DNA from: a virus
Length of the DNA: 64,000 nucleotides
Direction: 5' to 3' (one strand)
Virus record (IMG/VR): IMGVR_UViG_3300008448_000044
Span: 1-64,000 of that record
The position numbers were made by a program, and so were the translations under genes. The notes below the pieces were generated by a model that was not told where the DNA came from, did no database searches, and was given only the letters and a program-made list of their open reading frames with translations. Below are positions 41,302-49,465 of this stretch, piece by piece; the stretch's first letter is position 1, and each line of letters opens with the position of its first letter.

Positions 41302-41309
41302 TATATTTG
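41302..41309 (+). promoter_or_regulatory. TATATTTG promoter, leaderless spacing
   Basis: Ends exactly 4 nt before ATG 41314; heads the rightward run to 45075. Confidence 0.75.
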
Positions 41310-41313
41310 CTTT

Positions 41314-41658
41314 ATGGAAGATAAATCAAAAGAGAAAATTTACGTTGACACTATTATATATCAACGACATAAGGGTTTCCCATTTCAATGGTTGGATATT
41401 AAACATATTGAATTTGAAGATGAGGATGTTATTCGTTTAGATTATATTGAGCCGTACTATTCTGATAATGATTCCTACGATGGTCATTTTTCAGGTATGG
41501 TTATTAGAAAAGTTGAAGAAACTGATGAACAGTATAATAATAGACAAGAAAGAATCGCTCAAGATGAAAAATGGGCGAAAGAACGTAGATACCAGAGTTA
41601 TCTAAAATTAAAGAAAGAATTTGAAAATGAAATCGATAAATCAAATATTCAGGGGTAA
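41314..41658 (+). CDS. hypothetical protein, 114 aa
   Basis: Acidic protein with helical C terminus (EEQYNNRQERIAQDEKWAK-like). Start chosen from the promoter. Unrecognised. Confidence 0.6.
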   Translation: MEDKSKEKIYVDTIIYQRHKGFPFQWLDIKHIEFEDEDVIRLDYIEPYYSDNDSYDGHFSGMVIRKVEETDEQYNNRQERIAQDEKWAKERRYQSYLKLKKEFENEIDKSNIQG

Positions 41659-41935
41659 TGAACATTTAATGGATTTAAGTCCTGTTGAAGAATTAATTGA
41701 TTATACTCAGGAACTTGAAGACCAAGTTGTTGAGAACAGTCAGGTGATTGACCAAACTGTGGTATTAAAACAGTTAATCTCAGAGATTAAACAAAGTTGT
41801 TCTTCAATGATTGAGGAAGATGAAAAACACAGACGATGGCCAAACGACTTTGAAGAAGTGGATTTTAAAAACGCAATAAAAAATTTGAAAGAATATATCA
41901 TCACATATTGTTTAGACAATAAAATTAGATTATAA
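41627..41935 (+). CDS. hypothetical protein, 102 aa
   Basis: Helical, coiled-coil-like (LIDYTQELEDQVVENSQVIDQ). ATG 41627 overlaps the previous gene by 32 nt; ATG 41669 (MDLSPVEEL) is an equally plausible start. Function unknown. Confidence 0.5.
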   Translation: MKSINQIFRGNEHLMDLSPVEELIDYTQELEDQVVENSQVIDQTVVLKQLISEIKQSCSSMIEEDEKHRRWPNDFEEVDFKNAIKNLKEYIITYCLDNKIRL

Positions 41936-41942
41936 TAAAGAT

Positions 41943-42365
41943 ATGGAAAAGAAAAAAATATATTTAGATGACGTAAGAACTCCAATTGTGAGAGATTGGG
42001 TTGTTGTTCGTTCTTACGATGATTTCGTGAATAAAGTTAATGAGATTGGATTGGAAAACATTAGTCTAATATCTTTAGACCACGATTTGGGTGACACTGC
42101 AATGATGGAATGGCATCGTAATGTTTATCATAATTACGAATTAAATTATGATAATATTACCGAAAAAACTGGTATGGATTGTACTAAATGGTTGGTTGAA
42201 CAATGGATGGATGGTAAACCCGTTGTTGATGTTGTTATTCACTCAGCAAATGCGATTGGTAGTGCGAATATGATGGGTTATATTAATAACTACCGACATA
42301 TCCACAGATTACCACAAAACTGTGTGAGAGTTCAATGGGAACATACAATAGAAAATGTTTTTTAA
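41943..42365 (+). CDS. cyclic-phosphate-processing receiver-like protein, 140 aa
   Basis: YLDDVRTP at the start, SLDHDLGD in the middle and IHSANAIGSANMMGYI near the end match the cPPR receiver-like family, which is predicted to process 2',3'-cyclic phosphate ends and occurs in RNA-repair gene neighbourhoods. Cytoplasmic. Two RNA ligases follow 4 kb downstream. Confidence 0.8.
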   Translation: MEKKKIYLDDVRTPIVRDWVVVRSYDDFVNKVNEIGLENISLISLDHDLGDTAMMEWHRNVYHNYELNYDNITEKTGMDCTKWLVEQWMDGKPVVDVVIHSANAIGSANMMGYINNYRHIHRLPQNCVRVQWEHTIENVF

Positions 42366-42367
42366 TT

Positions 42368-42715
42368 ATGAAAGTAAACATTAATGATATCGGTGGAAAA
42401 GTTATTAGAGATAATGACACCTACATTGTAGAAGATAATGTTTTTTTGAGTAATTTAGTATTATCAAAAACAACGTTACACCCTGGTAAAGAAACTACAG
42501 GACATTCCCACGAAGGATTAGAGGAAGTTTATTTCTTCATCAAAGGTTCGGGTATTATGTTACTTAAAACTGAAACTGAGGAAACTCGTTTATCTGTAAG
42601 AAGTGGGGATGTTGTATTAATTCCTGATGGGGCATTCCATAAAGTGTTTAATACTGAAGAAGGTGTTACTGAAGATTTGGAATTTGTTTGTGTGTTTCAA
42701 AAATACGAAAGATAA
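42368..42715 (+). CDS. cupin-domain protein, 115 aa
   Basis: Cupin motif 1 TTGHSHEGLEEVYFFIKGSG and motif 2 GDVVLIPDGAFHKV are complete with three His and a Glu for metal. Sugar-isomerase or dioxygenase-like cupins share this layout; substrate unknown. Two nt after the previous gene; last base shared with the next start. Confidence 0.82.
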   Translation: MKVNINDIGGKVIRDNDTYIVEDNVFLSNLVLSKTTLHPGKETTGHSHEGLEEVYFFIKGSGIMLLKTETEETRLSVRSGDVVLIPDGAFHKVFNTEEGVTEDLEFVCVFQKYER

Positions 42716-43203
42716 TGAATATTTTCATTTTAGATTGGGATGTAAAAAAATGCGCTCAGTATCATGTTGACAAACACGTAGTCAAGATGATACTTGAGAC
42801 CGCACAACTATTGTGTGGTGTTCATCATATGACCGACCAAGTAACCGACCAAGTACCGTACAAGTTATCACATAAAAATCATCCATGCGCGATTTGGGCT
42901 CGTGAAAGTTTGTCAAATTATCTGTATTTGTGTGAACTTGGTTTAGAGTTGTGTAATGAGTACACTTATCGTTATGGTAAACGTCACAAATCTTTAGAAG
43001 TTATTATGTGGTGTATTTCAAATAGACCTAATATCCCCGATAAAGGATTTACAGAACCCGCAAAAGCAATGCCTGATGAGTTTAAAGTTAAAGACGTTGT
43101 TCAGTCGTATAGGAATTATTATTTGGGAGCTAAATCAGGTTTTGCAAATTGGAAAAACCGACAAACTCCTAATTGGTTTAACAAAGAATTAGTTTATGAA
43201 TAA
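42715..43203 (+). CDS. conserved phage protein, sometimes labelled pyrimidine-dimer glycosylase-like, 162 aa
   Basis: MNIFILDWDVKKCAQYHVDKHVVKMILETAQLL, HKNHPCAIWARESLSNY, EYTYRYGK and AMPDEFK are hallmark blocks of a family common in large myoviruses. Activity is not established and the DNA-repair label is doubtful. Start overlaps the upstream stop by 1 nt. Confidence 0.7.
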   Translation: MNIFILDWDVKKCAQYHVDKHVVKMILETAQLLCGVHHMTDQVTDQVPYKLSHKNHPCAIWARESLSNYLYLCELGLELCNEYTYRYGKRHKSLEVIMWCISNRPNIPDKGFTEPAKAMPDEFKVKDVVQSYRNYYLGAKSGFANWKNRQTPNWFNKELVYE

Positions 43204-43576
43204 ATTCAATATTGCAGTAATTGCTCATGACAATAAAAAGGCCGATATGGTGGCATTTATTATGAAACGATTACAATTTTTTAAAGAAAAAGTTAGTATA
43301 TTTGCAACAGGAACTACAGGTAAACATATTGAGTTTGCTGGTTTAGATGTTACAAGATTTGTGTCAGGACCTTTGGGTGGAGACGCTCAAATTGCCTCAA
43401 TGATTGTTGATAAAAAAATAGATTGTGTGATTTTCTTTATTGACCCTTTATCGGCACATCCACATGAAGTAGATGTTCAGATGTTAGTTAGGATTTGTAA
43501 CGTTACTGATACACCAATAGCCTGTAACTATTCCACCGCAAATATGTTAATTAGTTACTTACAAAATAAAAATTAA
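43196..43576 (+). CDS. mgsA: methylglyoxal synthase, 126 aa
   Basis: Full family length with NIAVIAHDNKK, IFATGTTGKHIE, VSGPLGGDAQIASMI, CVIFFIDPLSAHPHEVD and CNYSTANMLI. The catalytic Asp and His blocks are in place. The enzyme converts dihydroxyacetone phosphate to methylglyoxal plus phosphate. Overlaps the upstream gene by 8 nt. Presence in a phage is unusual; it could divert glycolysis or release phosphate. Confidence 0.92.
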   Translation: MNKFNIAVIAHDNKKADMVAFIMKRLQFFKEKVSIFATGTTGKHIEFAGLDVTRFVSGPLGGDAQIASMIVDKKIDCVIFFIDPLSAHPHEVDVQMLVRICNVTDTPIACNYSTANMLISYLQNKN

Positions 43577-43579
43577 AAA

Positions 43580-44248
43580 ATGATTAAAATAACTGAAATA
43601 TCAAAAGGTAAATTTCCTGATGTATGGATATTTTCAGACCCTCACTACAACCACAAAAATATTTGTCGTGGTGTGACGAATTGGCGTTTACCTGATGGGA
43701 CAGTTCCTATTAACCAAACTAGGGATTTTCCTGATTTGGATAGAATGAACGCAACTATTGTAAACAACATTAACGAGGTTGTAATGCAAGATGACATTTT
43801 GATTTGTCTTGGTGACTGGTCTTTTGGCGGGTTTGAGTCTATCAAAGAATTTTGGGATAGAATTGTTTGTAAAAACATTCACCTTGTTCTTGGAAACCAC
43901 GACCACCACATCGAAAGAAACCGAGATGGTATTAGAGGGTTGTTTAAAAGTGTAGAGTATTATGACACACTTGTTATTGGGAATTACTCTTTCAAATTAA
44001 TGCACTACCCAATTAGTTCTTGGGATGGTCTTAACAAAGGTGTTATGCACTTACACGGTCACTGTCACTTACCAACAAATAAAAGATTTGGTCTCGGTCA
44101 ACGTATGGATGTAGGAATGGATGGTCACCCTGAATTCCGACCATACCACGTAATCCGTGAGTGTGTTCCATTATTGAAAAACCGACCAATCAAATCTGAA
44201 ATTGGTGATGACCACCATACTGAAGAAATGAAAGGAGTCGTTGGTTAA
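43580..44248 (+). CDS. metallophosphoesterase, 222 aa
   Basis: IFSDPHYNHKNIC (D-x-H), CLGDWSFG (GD), VLGNHDHH (GNHD), LMHYPISSW and HLHGHCHL (GHxH) form the calcineurin-like set of the phage/bacterial family related to MPE YfcE-like enzymes. Codon use is C-richer than neighbours. Same transcription unit as mgsA. Confidence 0.9.
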   Translation: MIKITEISKGKFPDVWIFSDPHYNHKNICRGVTNWRLPDGTVPINQTRDFPDLDRMNATIVNNINEVVMQDDILICLGDWSFGGFESIKEFWDRIVCKNIHLVLGNHDHHIERNRDGIRGLFKSVEYYDTLVIGNYSFKLMHYPISSWDGLNKGVMHLHGHCHLPTNKRFGLGQRMDVGMDGHPEFRPYHVIRECVPLLKNRPIKSEIGDDHHTEEMKGVVG

Positions 44249-44250
44249 GC

Positions 44251-45075
44251 ATGAGTAAAATTATTGAGATATTTAAAAAGTTCAAATATGAATTGATATG
44301 GATTTATTTATTCATGTTGTTTACTGAACTATCTATTCTGGCAACCCCATTTTTACTTGGTAAAAGTATTGATGGGTTGCTAGGTGGTACTTATTATTGG
44401 TTGGTATTATTGGGATTGTCGTATTTCTTATCGACTTTCTTTCATTATAAAAGGATGGTTTATGACACCAAAGTTTATACTAAAATTTACAACAACATTG
44501 TATTCGATTTTTTAAAAACTAATGATACTGACACATCAACAAAAGTTGCTAGAACTGAAATGGCGAATGAAATAGTTCATGTACTTGAGGGTTATGTTCA
44601 TTATTATATTGCAACAATAGTGACAATTATAGGGTCAATTGGTTTCATATATTATGAAAATTGGAAAGTTGGGATTTTGGTGACTTTTGCAATGATTTCA
44701 ATTATTTTGGTTGGTATGGTTTACTATAAAAAAATCCAACAATCAATACGAGTTAGAAATAACCATAACGAAAAGAAAGCTAAGTCATTAGAGGAGGGGT
44801 ATGAACAGTCAATATTGTTTTTCAAACGGATGAGGAGATTGAATATATATGATTCAACAATTCAAGGAAAAAATTGGTTTTTGATTGGTTTGATTAAAAA
44901 TATATTTTTGTTTATCTCCATTATATTATTGGGGATTACAACAATAGACATTACAATTGGCAATATTATTACTGTATATTCATATGTTAATAACTTCTTA
45001 ATATCATTATTATCTGTGCCTGTTGCAATTGAGATGTATACAAGATTAACTGATGTTTTTAAAAGAATTGGGTAA
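44251..45075 (+). CDS. ABC-exporter transmembrane domain without ATPase, 274 aa
   Basis: Six membrane helices in the type IV (exporter) arrangement with the long cytoplasmic helices between (YDTKVYTKIYNNIVFDFL, RVRNNHNEKKAKSLEEGYEQ). The frame stops where a nucleotide-binding domain would begin, and no such domain follows. It may be a truncated transporter, a dominant-negative partner for host half-transporters, or pair with an ATPase elsewhere. Confidence 0.72.
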   Translation: MSKIIEIFKKFKYELIWIYLFMLFTELSILATPFLLGKSIDGLLGGTYYWLVLLGLSYFLSTFFHYKRMVYDTKVYTKIYNNIVFDFLKTNDTDTSTKVARTEMANEIVHVLEGYVHYYIATIVTIIGSIGFIYYENWKVGILVTFAMISIILVGMVYYKKIQQSIRVRNNHNEKKAKSLEEGYEQSILFFKRMRRLNIYDSTIQGKNWFLIGLIKNIFLFISIILLGITTIDITIGNIITVYSYVNNFLISLLSVPVAIEMYTRLTDVFKRIG

Positions 45076-45078
45076 ATT

Positions 45079-45258
45079 ATGAAAAAAAATTTTAAGACAA
45101 TAACAATTAGTGTTGAGTTATCAAGTGAGGATAATTTGGAAAAAATCACATCAAAGATGATTAAGAAATTATCTAAATGTGCAACTAAGGTTGTAAACTC
45201 AAAAAATATTAACTTGGATTCAATAAATGTACATCAATTTCCTTTAAACATTAATTAA
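45079..45258 (+). CDS. hypothetical protein, 59 aa
   Basis: Basic alternating-pattern protein (MKKNFKTITISVELSSEDNLEK...), 3 nt after the transporter-like gene. Unrecognised. Confidence 0.5.
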   Translation: MKKNFKTITISVELSSEDNLEKITSKMIKKLSKCATKVVNSKNINLDSINVHQFPLNIN

Positions 45259-45264
45259 TTTATA

Positions 45265-45272
45265 TATTTTTG
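45265..45272 (+). promoter_or_regulatory. TATTTTTG promoter, leaderless spacing
   Basis: TATTTTTG (fits TAnnTTTG) ends exactly 4 nt before ATG 45277. Confidence 0.7.
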
Positions 45273-45276
45273 TGTG

Positions 45277-45459
45277 ATGAAAAAACCCTGTAAAGAATGT
45301 CCTCATTTTATCAAGAATCGTCATAACGATATGATTGTGGGGTTCGGTAAAAGAATGGGCAAGAAACACAATTGTCATATGACGGAGGGTAAAAAAGATT
45401 TGTGGAATGTAACGGATAATAAACTTGAATGTTACGGTAGTAAAACTGAAAACAAGTAA
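45277..45459 (+). CDS. small Cys/His-rich protein, 60 aa
   Basis: CKECPHF, HNCHM and a later Cys suggest a small zinc-binding fold. Unrecognised. Followed by the next gene after 1 nt. Confidence 0.6.
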   Translation: MKKPCKECPHFIKNRHNDMIVGFGKRMGKKHNCHMTEGKKDLWNVTDNKLECYGSKTENK

Positions 45460-45460
45460 T

Positions 45461-45985
45461 ATGGATTTAACTAAACTAACAATGAACGAACTTATTTCTT
45501 TGAGAAATAAAATTGAGAACCTTATTCATTCTTATGATGATGGGTATCTTTACATTTGTTCTGTTCGTCAGTTTGGTAGTGTTTGGGAAGAAAGACCTAA
45601 AAGTTTACATTCTTTAAGGGAGCTTTGTGATTCGTATTACGGAGATAATGGTATTGTTGACGTATATACCAATAACCCAAACTTGGAATATCCTGAAATG
45701 GAATTCGAAAATTATGGTGATGTTATGTACATCCGTTCAGAAGGTGATTACAGACAATGGATTGAACACACCAAAAGGAAAAACCTTATTGAGGATGTAA
45801 CACAACGACTTGATGAGTGGGAAGAAAGTAAAAATTTACCATTTAAGTACCGTCCTTCCTTTGCTCCACATTGGACAAGAGAAGATGTTAATGAATGGAT
45901 TACAGAATTTGAAAATGCGGTTTGGGAATTTGAACCCCCAAGAGATATGAAACCGAAGTATTTTGATGATGAAATAGAAGATTAA
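45461..45985 (+). CDS. hypothetical protein, 174 aa
   Basis: Tyr/Trp/Glu-rich protein with a helical second half. No known domain. It sits 1 nt before the RNA ligase gene (stop and start nearly touching). Confidence 0.55.
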   Translation: MDLTKLTMNELISLRNKIENLIHSYDDGYLYICSVRQFGSVWEERPKSLHSLRELCDSYYGDNGIVDVYTNNPNLEYPEMEFENYGDVMYIRSEGDYRQWIEHTKRKNLIEDVTQRLDEWEESKNLPFKYRPSFAPHWTREDVNEWITEFENAVWEFEPPRDMKPKYFDDEIED

Positions 45986-45986
45986 T

Positions 45987-46997
45987 ATGGACAGAAAATT
46001 AACGAGCATACGAAAAATTAGTGATTTATCCCCAATTGAAGGTGCGGATAAAATTGAGTTAGCAACAATTGATGGATGGAAAGTTGTCGTTGCAAAAGAT
46101 GTTAACCATAAGGTTGGTGACTTGGTTGTTTACTGTGAGGTAGATTCTTTTTTACCAATCAGGGAAGAATTTGAATTCTTGAGAAAGAGTTCATATAAAA
46201 AAATGGGAGACCAAGAAGGATTCCGTTTAAAGACAATTAGATTAAGAGGTCAATTATCTCAGGGTTTGATTTTACCAATCCACATTTTACCTTTTGGTGC
46301 GTTCCATGAAGGACAAGATGTTACTGAAGTATTGGGTATTGTTAAATACGAACCACCAGTTCCCGCAGAATTAGCTGGTAAGGTAAAAGGTTTGTTCCCG
46401 TCTTTCATCCGTAAAACTGATGAAGAAAGAGTTCAAAACTTGGCAAAAGAATATCAAGAATACCAAGTGACTTCAAAACATAAGTTTTATGTAACTGAAA
46501 AATTGGATGGTTCTTCATCAACATTTTTCTTAAAAGATGGTGTGTTTGGAGTTTGTTCTCGTAATTTGGAGTTATTGGAAACTGAAGGAAATACTTTCTG
46601 GAAAGTTGCTCGTGAATTGAATTTAGAGAAATTGATGAGCAATGTTGAATTTAATATTTGTTTACAAGGAGAGTTAATTGGTGAAGGAATCCAAGGAAAC
46701 CCTTACAAAATCAAAGGACAAACAGTTAGATTTTTCAACGGATTTAACATCGATACCCAAGAAAACATTTCGTTCTTAGAGTTTGTTGAGTTGGTACAAA
46801 AAATGGGATTAAAAACAGTTCCTATTTTGGATTACGATTTCTTGTTACCTAAAACTATTGATGGTATGTTAGAATATGCGGATAATAAATCCGAGTTGAA
46901 CTCTAACTTTGATAGAGAAGGTGTAGTTGTTAGGTCTTACGATAGAACTGTTAGTTTCAAGGCAATCAGTAATAAATTTTTATTGAACGAAAAATAG
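45987..46997 (+). CDS. RNA ligase, DraRnl/Rnl5-like, 336 aa
   Basis: N-terminal OB-like domain (about 1-115: IEGADKIELATIDGWKVVVAKD... GDLVVYCEVDSFLP) joined to a nucleotidyltransferase domain with motif I EKLDGSS (Lys172), motif III-like FFNGFNI and motif IV FDREGVVVRS, then lysine-containing motif V. This order matches the Deinococcus-type RNA ligase family that seals 3'-OH/5'-phosphate RNA nicks. Strongly biased codons suggest high expression. Confidence 0.88.
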   Translation: MDRKLTSIRKISDLSPIEGADKIELATIDGWKVVVAKDVNHKVGDLVVYCEVDSFLPIREEFEFLRKSSYKKMGDQEGFRLKTIRLRGQLSQGLILPIHILPFGAFHEGQDVTEVLGIVKYEPPVPAELAGKVKGLFPSFIRKTDEERVQNLAKEYQEYQVTSKHKFYVTEKLDGSSSTFFLKDGVFGVCSRNLELLETEGNTFWKVARELNLEKLMSNVEFNICLQGELIGEGIQGNPYKIKGQTVRFFNGFNIDTQENISFLEFVELVQKMGLKTVPILDYDFLLPKTIDGMLEYADNKSELNSNFDREGVVVRSYDRTVSFKAISNKFLLNEK

Positions 46998-47000
46998 TTG

Positions 47001-47008
47001 TATATTTG
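47001..47008 (+). promoter_or_regulatory. TATATTTG promoter, leaderless spacing
   Basis: Ends exactly 4 nt before ATG 47013. Confidence 0.75.
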
Positions 47009-47012
47009 CAAC

Positions 47013-48071
47013 ATGTTAGAAGTTTTAGAAAAATATCATAATGAAGGGTTGGTGTACAAACAAGTACACCCAACTCTTCCTTTGACTATATGGAATTATT
47101 CTGAAAAAGTTCAATACGAAGGATTGTGGGATGAAATAACATTACAAGCTAGAGGTTTAGTAACTGATGACAAAGGTAATGTGGTTGCTCGACCATTTAA
47201 AAAATTCTTTAATTTAGAAGAAAAAAAACATACTTCTACTGATGAATTTGAAGTTTTTGAAAAAATGGATGGTTCTTTGGGGATACTTTTTTATTATGGT
47301 GGTGAGTGGGTATTTGCAACAAGAGGGTCATTTACTTCAGACCAATCAATAAAAGGTTCTGATATGTTAAAAAGTTATAAGTATGATAGTTTACATAAAA
47401 ACTACACTTATCTGTTTGAGATAATATATCAAGAAAACAGAATAGTTTGTCAATACGATTTTGAGGATTTGGTTCTATTGGGTATGATAGAAACTAAAAC
47501 AGGTTATGAAGTAAACTTATACGACGAGGGTGAGGATATAAGGTTTAAAAATTTAATATCCAACTTAGGATTTAAAGTTGTACAACGGTTTGATAAATTC
47601 AAAGACTATCAATATTTGAAACAAGCAATACCTGATAATAAAGAAGGTTATGTCGTCAAATTTTCTAATGGAGACCGAATGAAAATAAAAGGTGAAGAAT
47701 ATCTACGTCTCCATAAAATAATGACTAATCTATCTACAACTTCAGTTTGGGAGGTTTTGAGTACTGGCGGAAAAATGGAAAATTTATTAAAAGATGTTCC
47801 TGACGAGTTCTATAAAAAAATAAAAGAGTATGAGAAGAGTTTAAGATATGCTTTTTATCAAGTTTCAGAATATTGTGGTAAATCTCATGATTATTTCCGA
47901 TATGGGAAATATAATGACATAGAAGTTGAGCCTACAAAAAAACAGTTTGCTGAACATGTGATGAAAAATTGTCATCCGCCTTATAGACCTGTAATGTTTG
48001 CAATGTGGGATAGAAAACCATATGACCAAATAATATGGAAAATGTTAAAACCTGAATTTAGAAAACTTTAA
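47013..48071 (+). CDS. RNA ligase, T4 Rnl1-like, 352 aa
   Basis: Motif I EKMDGSLG (Lys84), preceded by an ARGLV...ARPFKKFFN segment as in T4 RNA ligase 1, then YLFEIIYQENRIV and EGYVVKFSNGDRMKIK (motifs IV and V), with a helical C-terminal domain. The family repairs nicked tRNA anticodon loops. Own leaderless promoter. Tandem with the Rnl5-like ligase. Confidence 0.9.
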   Translation: MLEVLEKYHNEGLVYKQVHPTLPLTIWNYSEKVQYEGLWDEITLQARGLVTDDKGNVVARPFKKFFNLEEKKHTSTDEFEVFEKMDGSLGILFYYGGEWVFATRGSFTSDQSIKGSDMLKSYKYDSLHKNYTYLFEIIYQENRIVCQYDFEDLVLLGMIETKTGYEVNLYDEGEDIRFKNLISNLGFKVVQRFDKFKDYQYLKQAIPDNKEGYVVKFSNGDRMKIKGEEYLRLHKIMTNLSTTSVWEVLSTGGKMENLLKDVPDEFYKKIKEYEKSLRYAFYQVSEYCGKSHDYFRYGKYNDIEVEPTKKQFAEHVMKNCHPPYRPVMFAMWDRKPYDQIIWKMLKPEFRKL

Positions 48072-48100
48072 AAGTGTGACCATTTGTCACACTTTTTTTG
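48070..48100 (+). terminator. Rho-independent terminator
   Basis: AAAAGTGTGAC/GTCACACTTTT stem with T run after the ligase. Confidence 0.9.
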
Positions 48101-48139
48101 TTTTTAATCTATTTATTATTAAAATAAATTTGATTTAAA

Positions 48140-48757
48140 ATGGATTTGATGTCGACGGAAGTTATAGTGGCGTTTATTACAGGTATTTTAGGTCCTGTTA
48201 TTCTATTGTATGTTAAAAACAGATTAGAAAAAAATAAGAAAAAACCTGACATGGTTAAAGAAACTCTTAGAGTTAGTGAATTGGTAACATCTAAGATTGA
48301 ACACATTAGAGAAGAATTTAATGCTGATAGAGTTTGGGTAACTCAATTCCATAATGGAGGTCATTTTTATCCAACGGGAAGGTCAATGGCGAAATTCAGT
48401 GTTATATATGAAACAGTAGGTGCTAATACCAATTCAATACAAACAAATTTTCAAAACATTCCTGTTAATTTATTTAGTAAATCAATTAATCAATTGTTAG
48501 ATAATGATGTTATTGAGATACCTGACTATAAGGATGAAACTATTGCGACTTATGGTTTAAAATATGTTGCTGAAGACACAGGATGTAAGTCAGGTTATTT
48601 ATTTGCAATCAAAACAATTGATGAAAAGTATATTGGTACTTTAGGTTTAGACTTCACCAAAAGAAAAACAAAATTAGATATGGAATCAATAAATCATTTA
48701 ATGGTTCACGCATCTTCTTTAGGTGGAGTACTAATGACACATTTATCAGGAGAATAA
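48140..48757 (+). CDS. membrane-anchored GAF-like protein, 205 aa
   Basis: N-terminal membrane helix (VIVAFITGILGPVILLYV) with a basic stop, then a domain from about 45 (RVWVTQFHNGGHFYPTGRSMAKFSVIYET) that has the strand order of GAF sensor domains. No histidine kinase part. TATTTAT at 48110-48116. Function unknown. Confidence 0.6.
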   Translation: MDLMSTEVIVAFITGILGPVILLYVKNRLEKNKKKPDMVKETLRVSELVTSKIEHIREEFNADRVWVTQFHNGGHFYPTGRSMAKFSVIYETVGANTNSIQTNFQNIPVNLFSKSINQLLDNDVIEIPDYKDETIATYGLKYVAEDTGCKSGYLFAIKTIDEKYIGTLGLDFTKRKTKLDMESINHLMVHASSLGGVLMTHLSGE

Positions 48758-48763
48758 AAAAAA

Positions 48764-49465
48764 ATGAAAAAATATATCCATGAAATAACTGCAGACCAAT
48801 TTAGAGACAGTTTCAAATCTCTTGGTCATAGTGAAAAAGGTTCTGAATTAACATCGGGAGGAGATATTCAGCCTGATTTTTTAAATATAATGGATTCTTT
48901 TGTAAAAGAATGGACCCAAATAGACCAAAATAAAGTTTGTAAATTAACTTTCACATCAGGTAATGACGCTTTCCATAAAGGTATTACAAAATACACAAGT
49001 AGACACACTAAAGGAGAGGCGGTTGACGTGGTGTTACCTCAAAATTGTCATTCATCATTTAAACAACTTTTGAATCAATATAAATCTAGATACAATGGGT
49101 TTAATTATATTGATGAATATACAAACCCAACTTCGATGGCAACAGGAGGACATTTTCACATTTCATATAGAGAAGGTGACCCTGAAGGAAGTTCTAAAAA
49201 TACTCAAAGTACAACTCAAACAACAACAACCGCAAGTACTGTTGCAATAACAGGTTCAACAACCCCATCAAATTCTGCCGTTCCATCTTCTGATGAAGAT
49301 GTTAAAAGAGCTTATGGGTTTATGTCACCATTTTTATCTGGATTAGAACCATTAAAACAACAAATGCAAGATAAAATCAATAAATTAACTCAAAAAGAAT
49401 CGGTAGAAACTAATAAAAAAGTAATAACTGAAATTGAGAGAATTAAAGGTATTATGAAACTATGA
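48764..49465 (+). CDS. M15-like peptidoglycan peptidase, 233 aa
   Basis: SRHTKGEAVDVV (His81, Asp88) and GGHFHISY (His130, His132) are the zinc-binding blocks of VanY/M15 D-Ala-D-Ala peptidases and phage endolysins. A Thr-rich linker follows, then a C-terminal helical tail (VITEIERIKGIMKL) shared in style with the next gene's end. Acts on peptide cross-links of murein. 4-nt overlap with the following gene. Confidence 0.85.
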   Translation: MKKYIHEITADQFRDSFKSLGHSEKGSELTSGGDIQPDFLNIMDSFVKEWTQIDQNKVCKLTFTSGNDAFHKGITKYTSRHTKGEAVDVVLPQNCHSSFKQLLNQYKSRYNGFNYIDEYTNPTSMATGGHFHISYREGDPEGSSKNTQSTTQTTTTASTVAITGSTTPSNSAVPSSDEDVKRAYGFMSPFLSGLEPLKQQMQDKINKLTQKESVETNKKVITEIERIKGIMKL

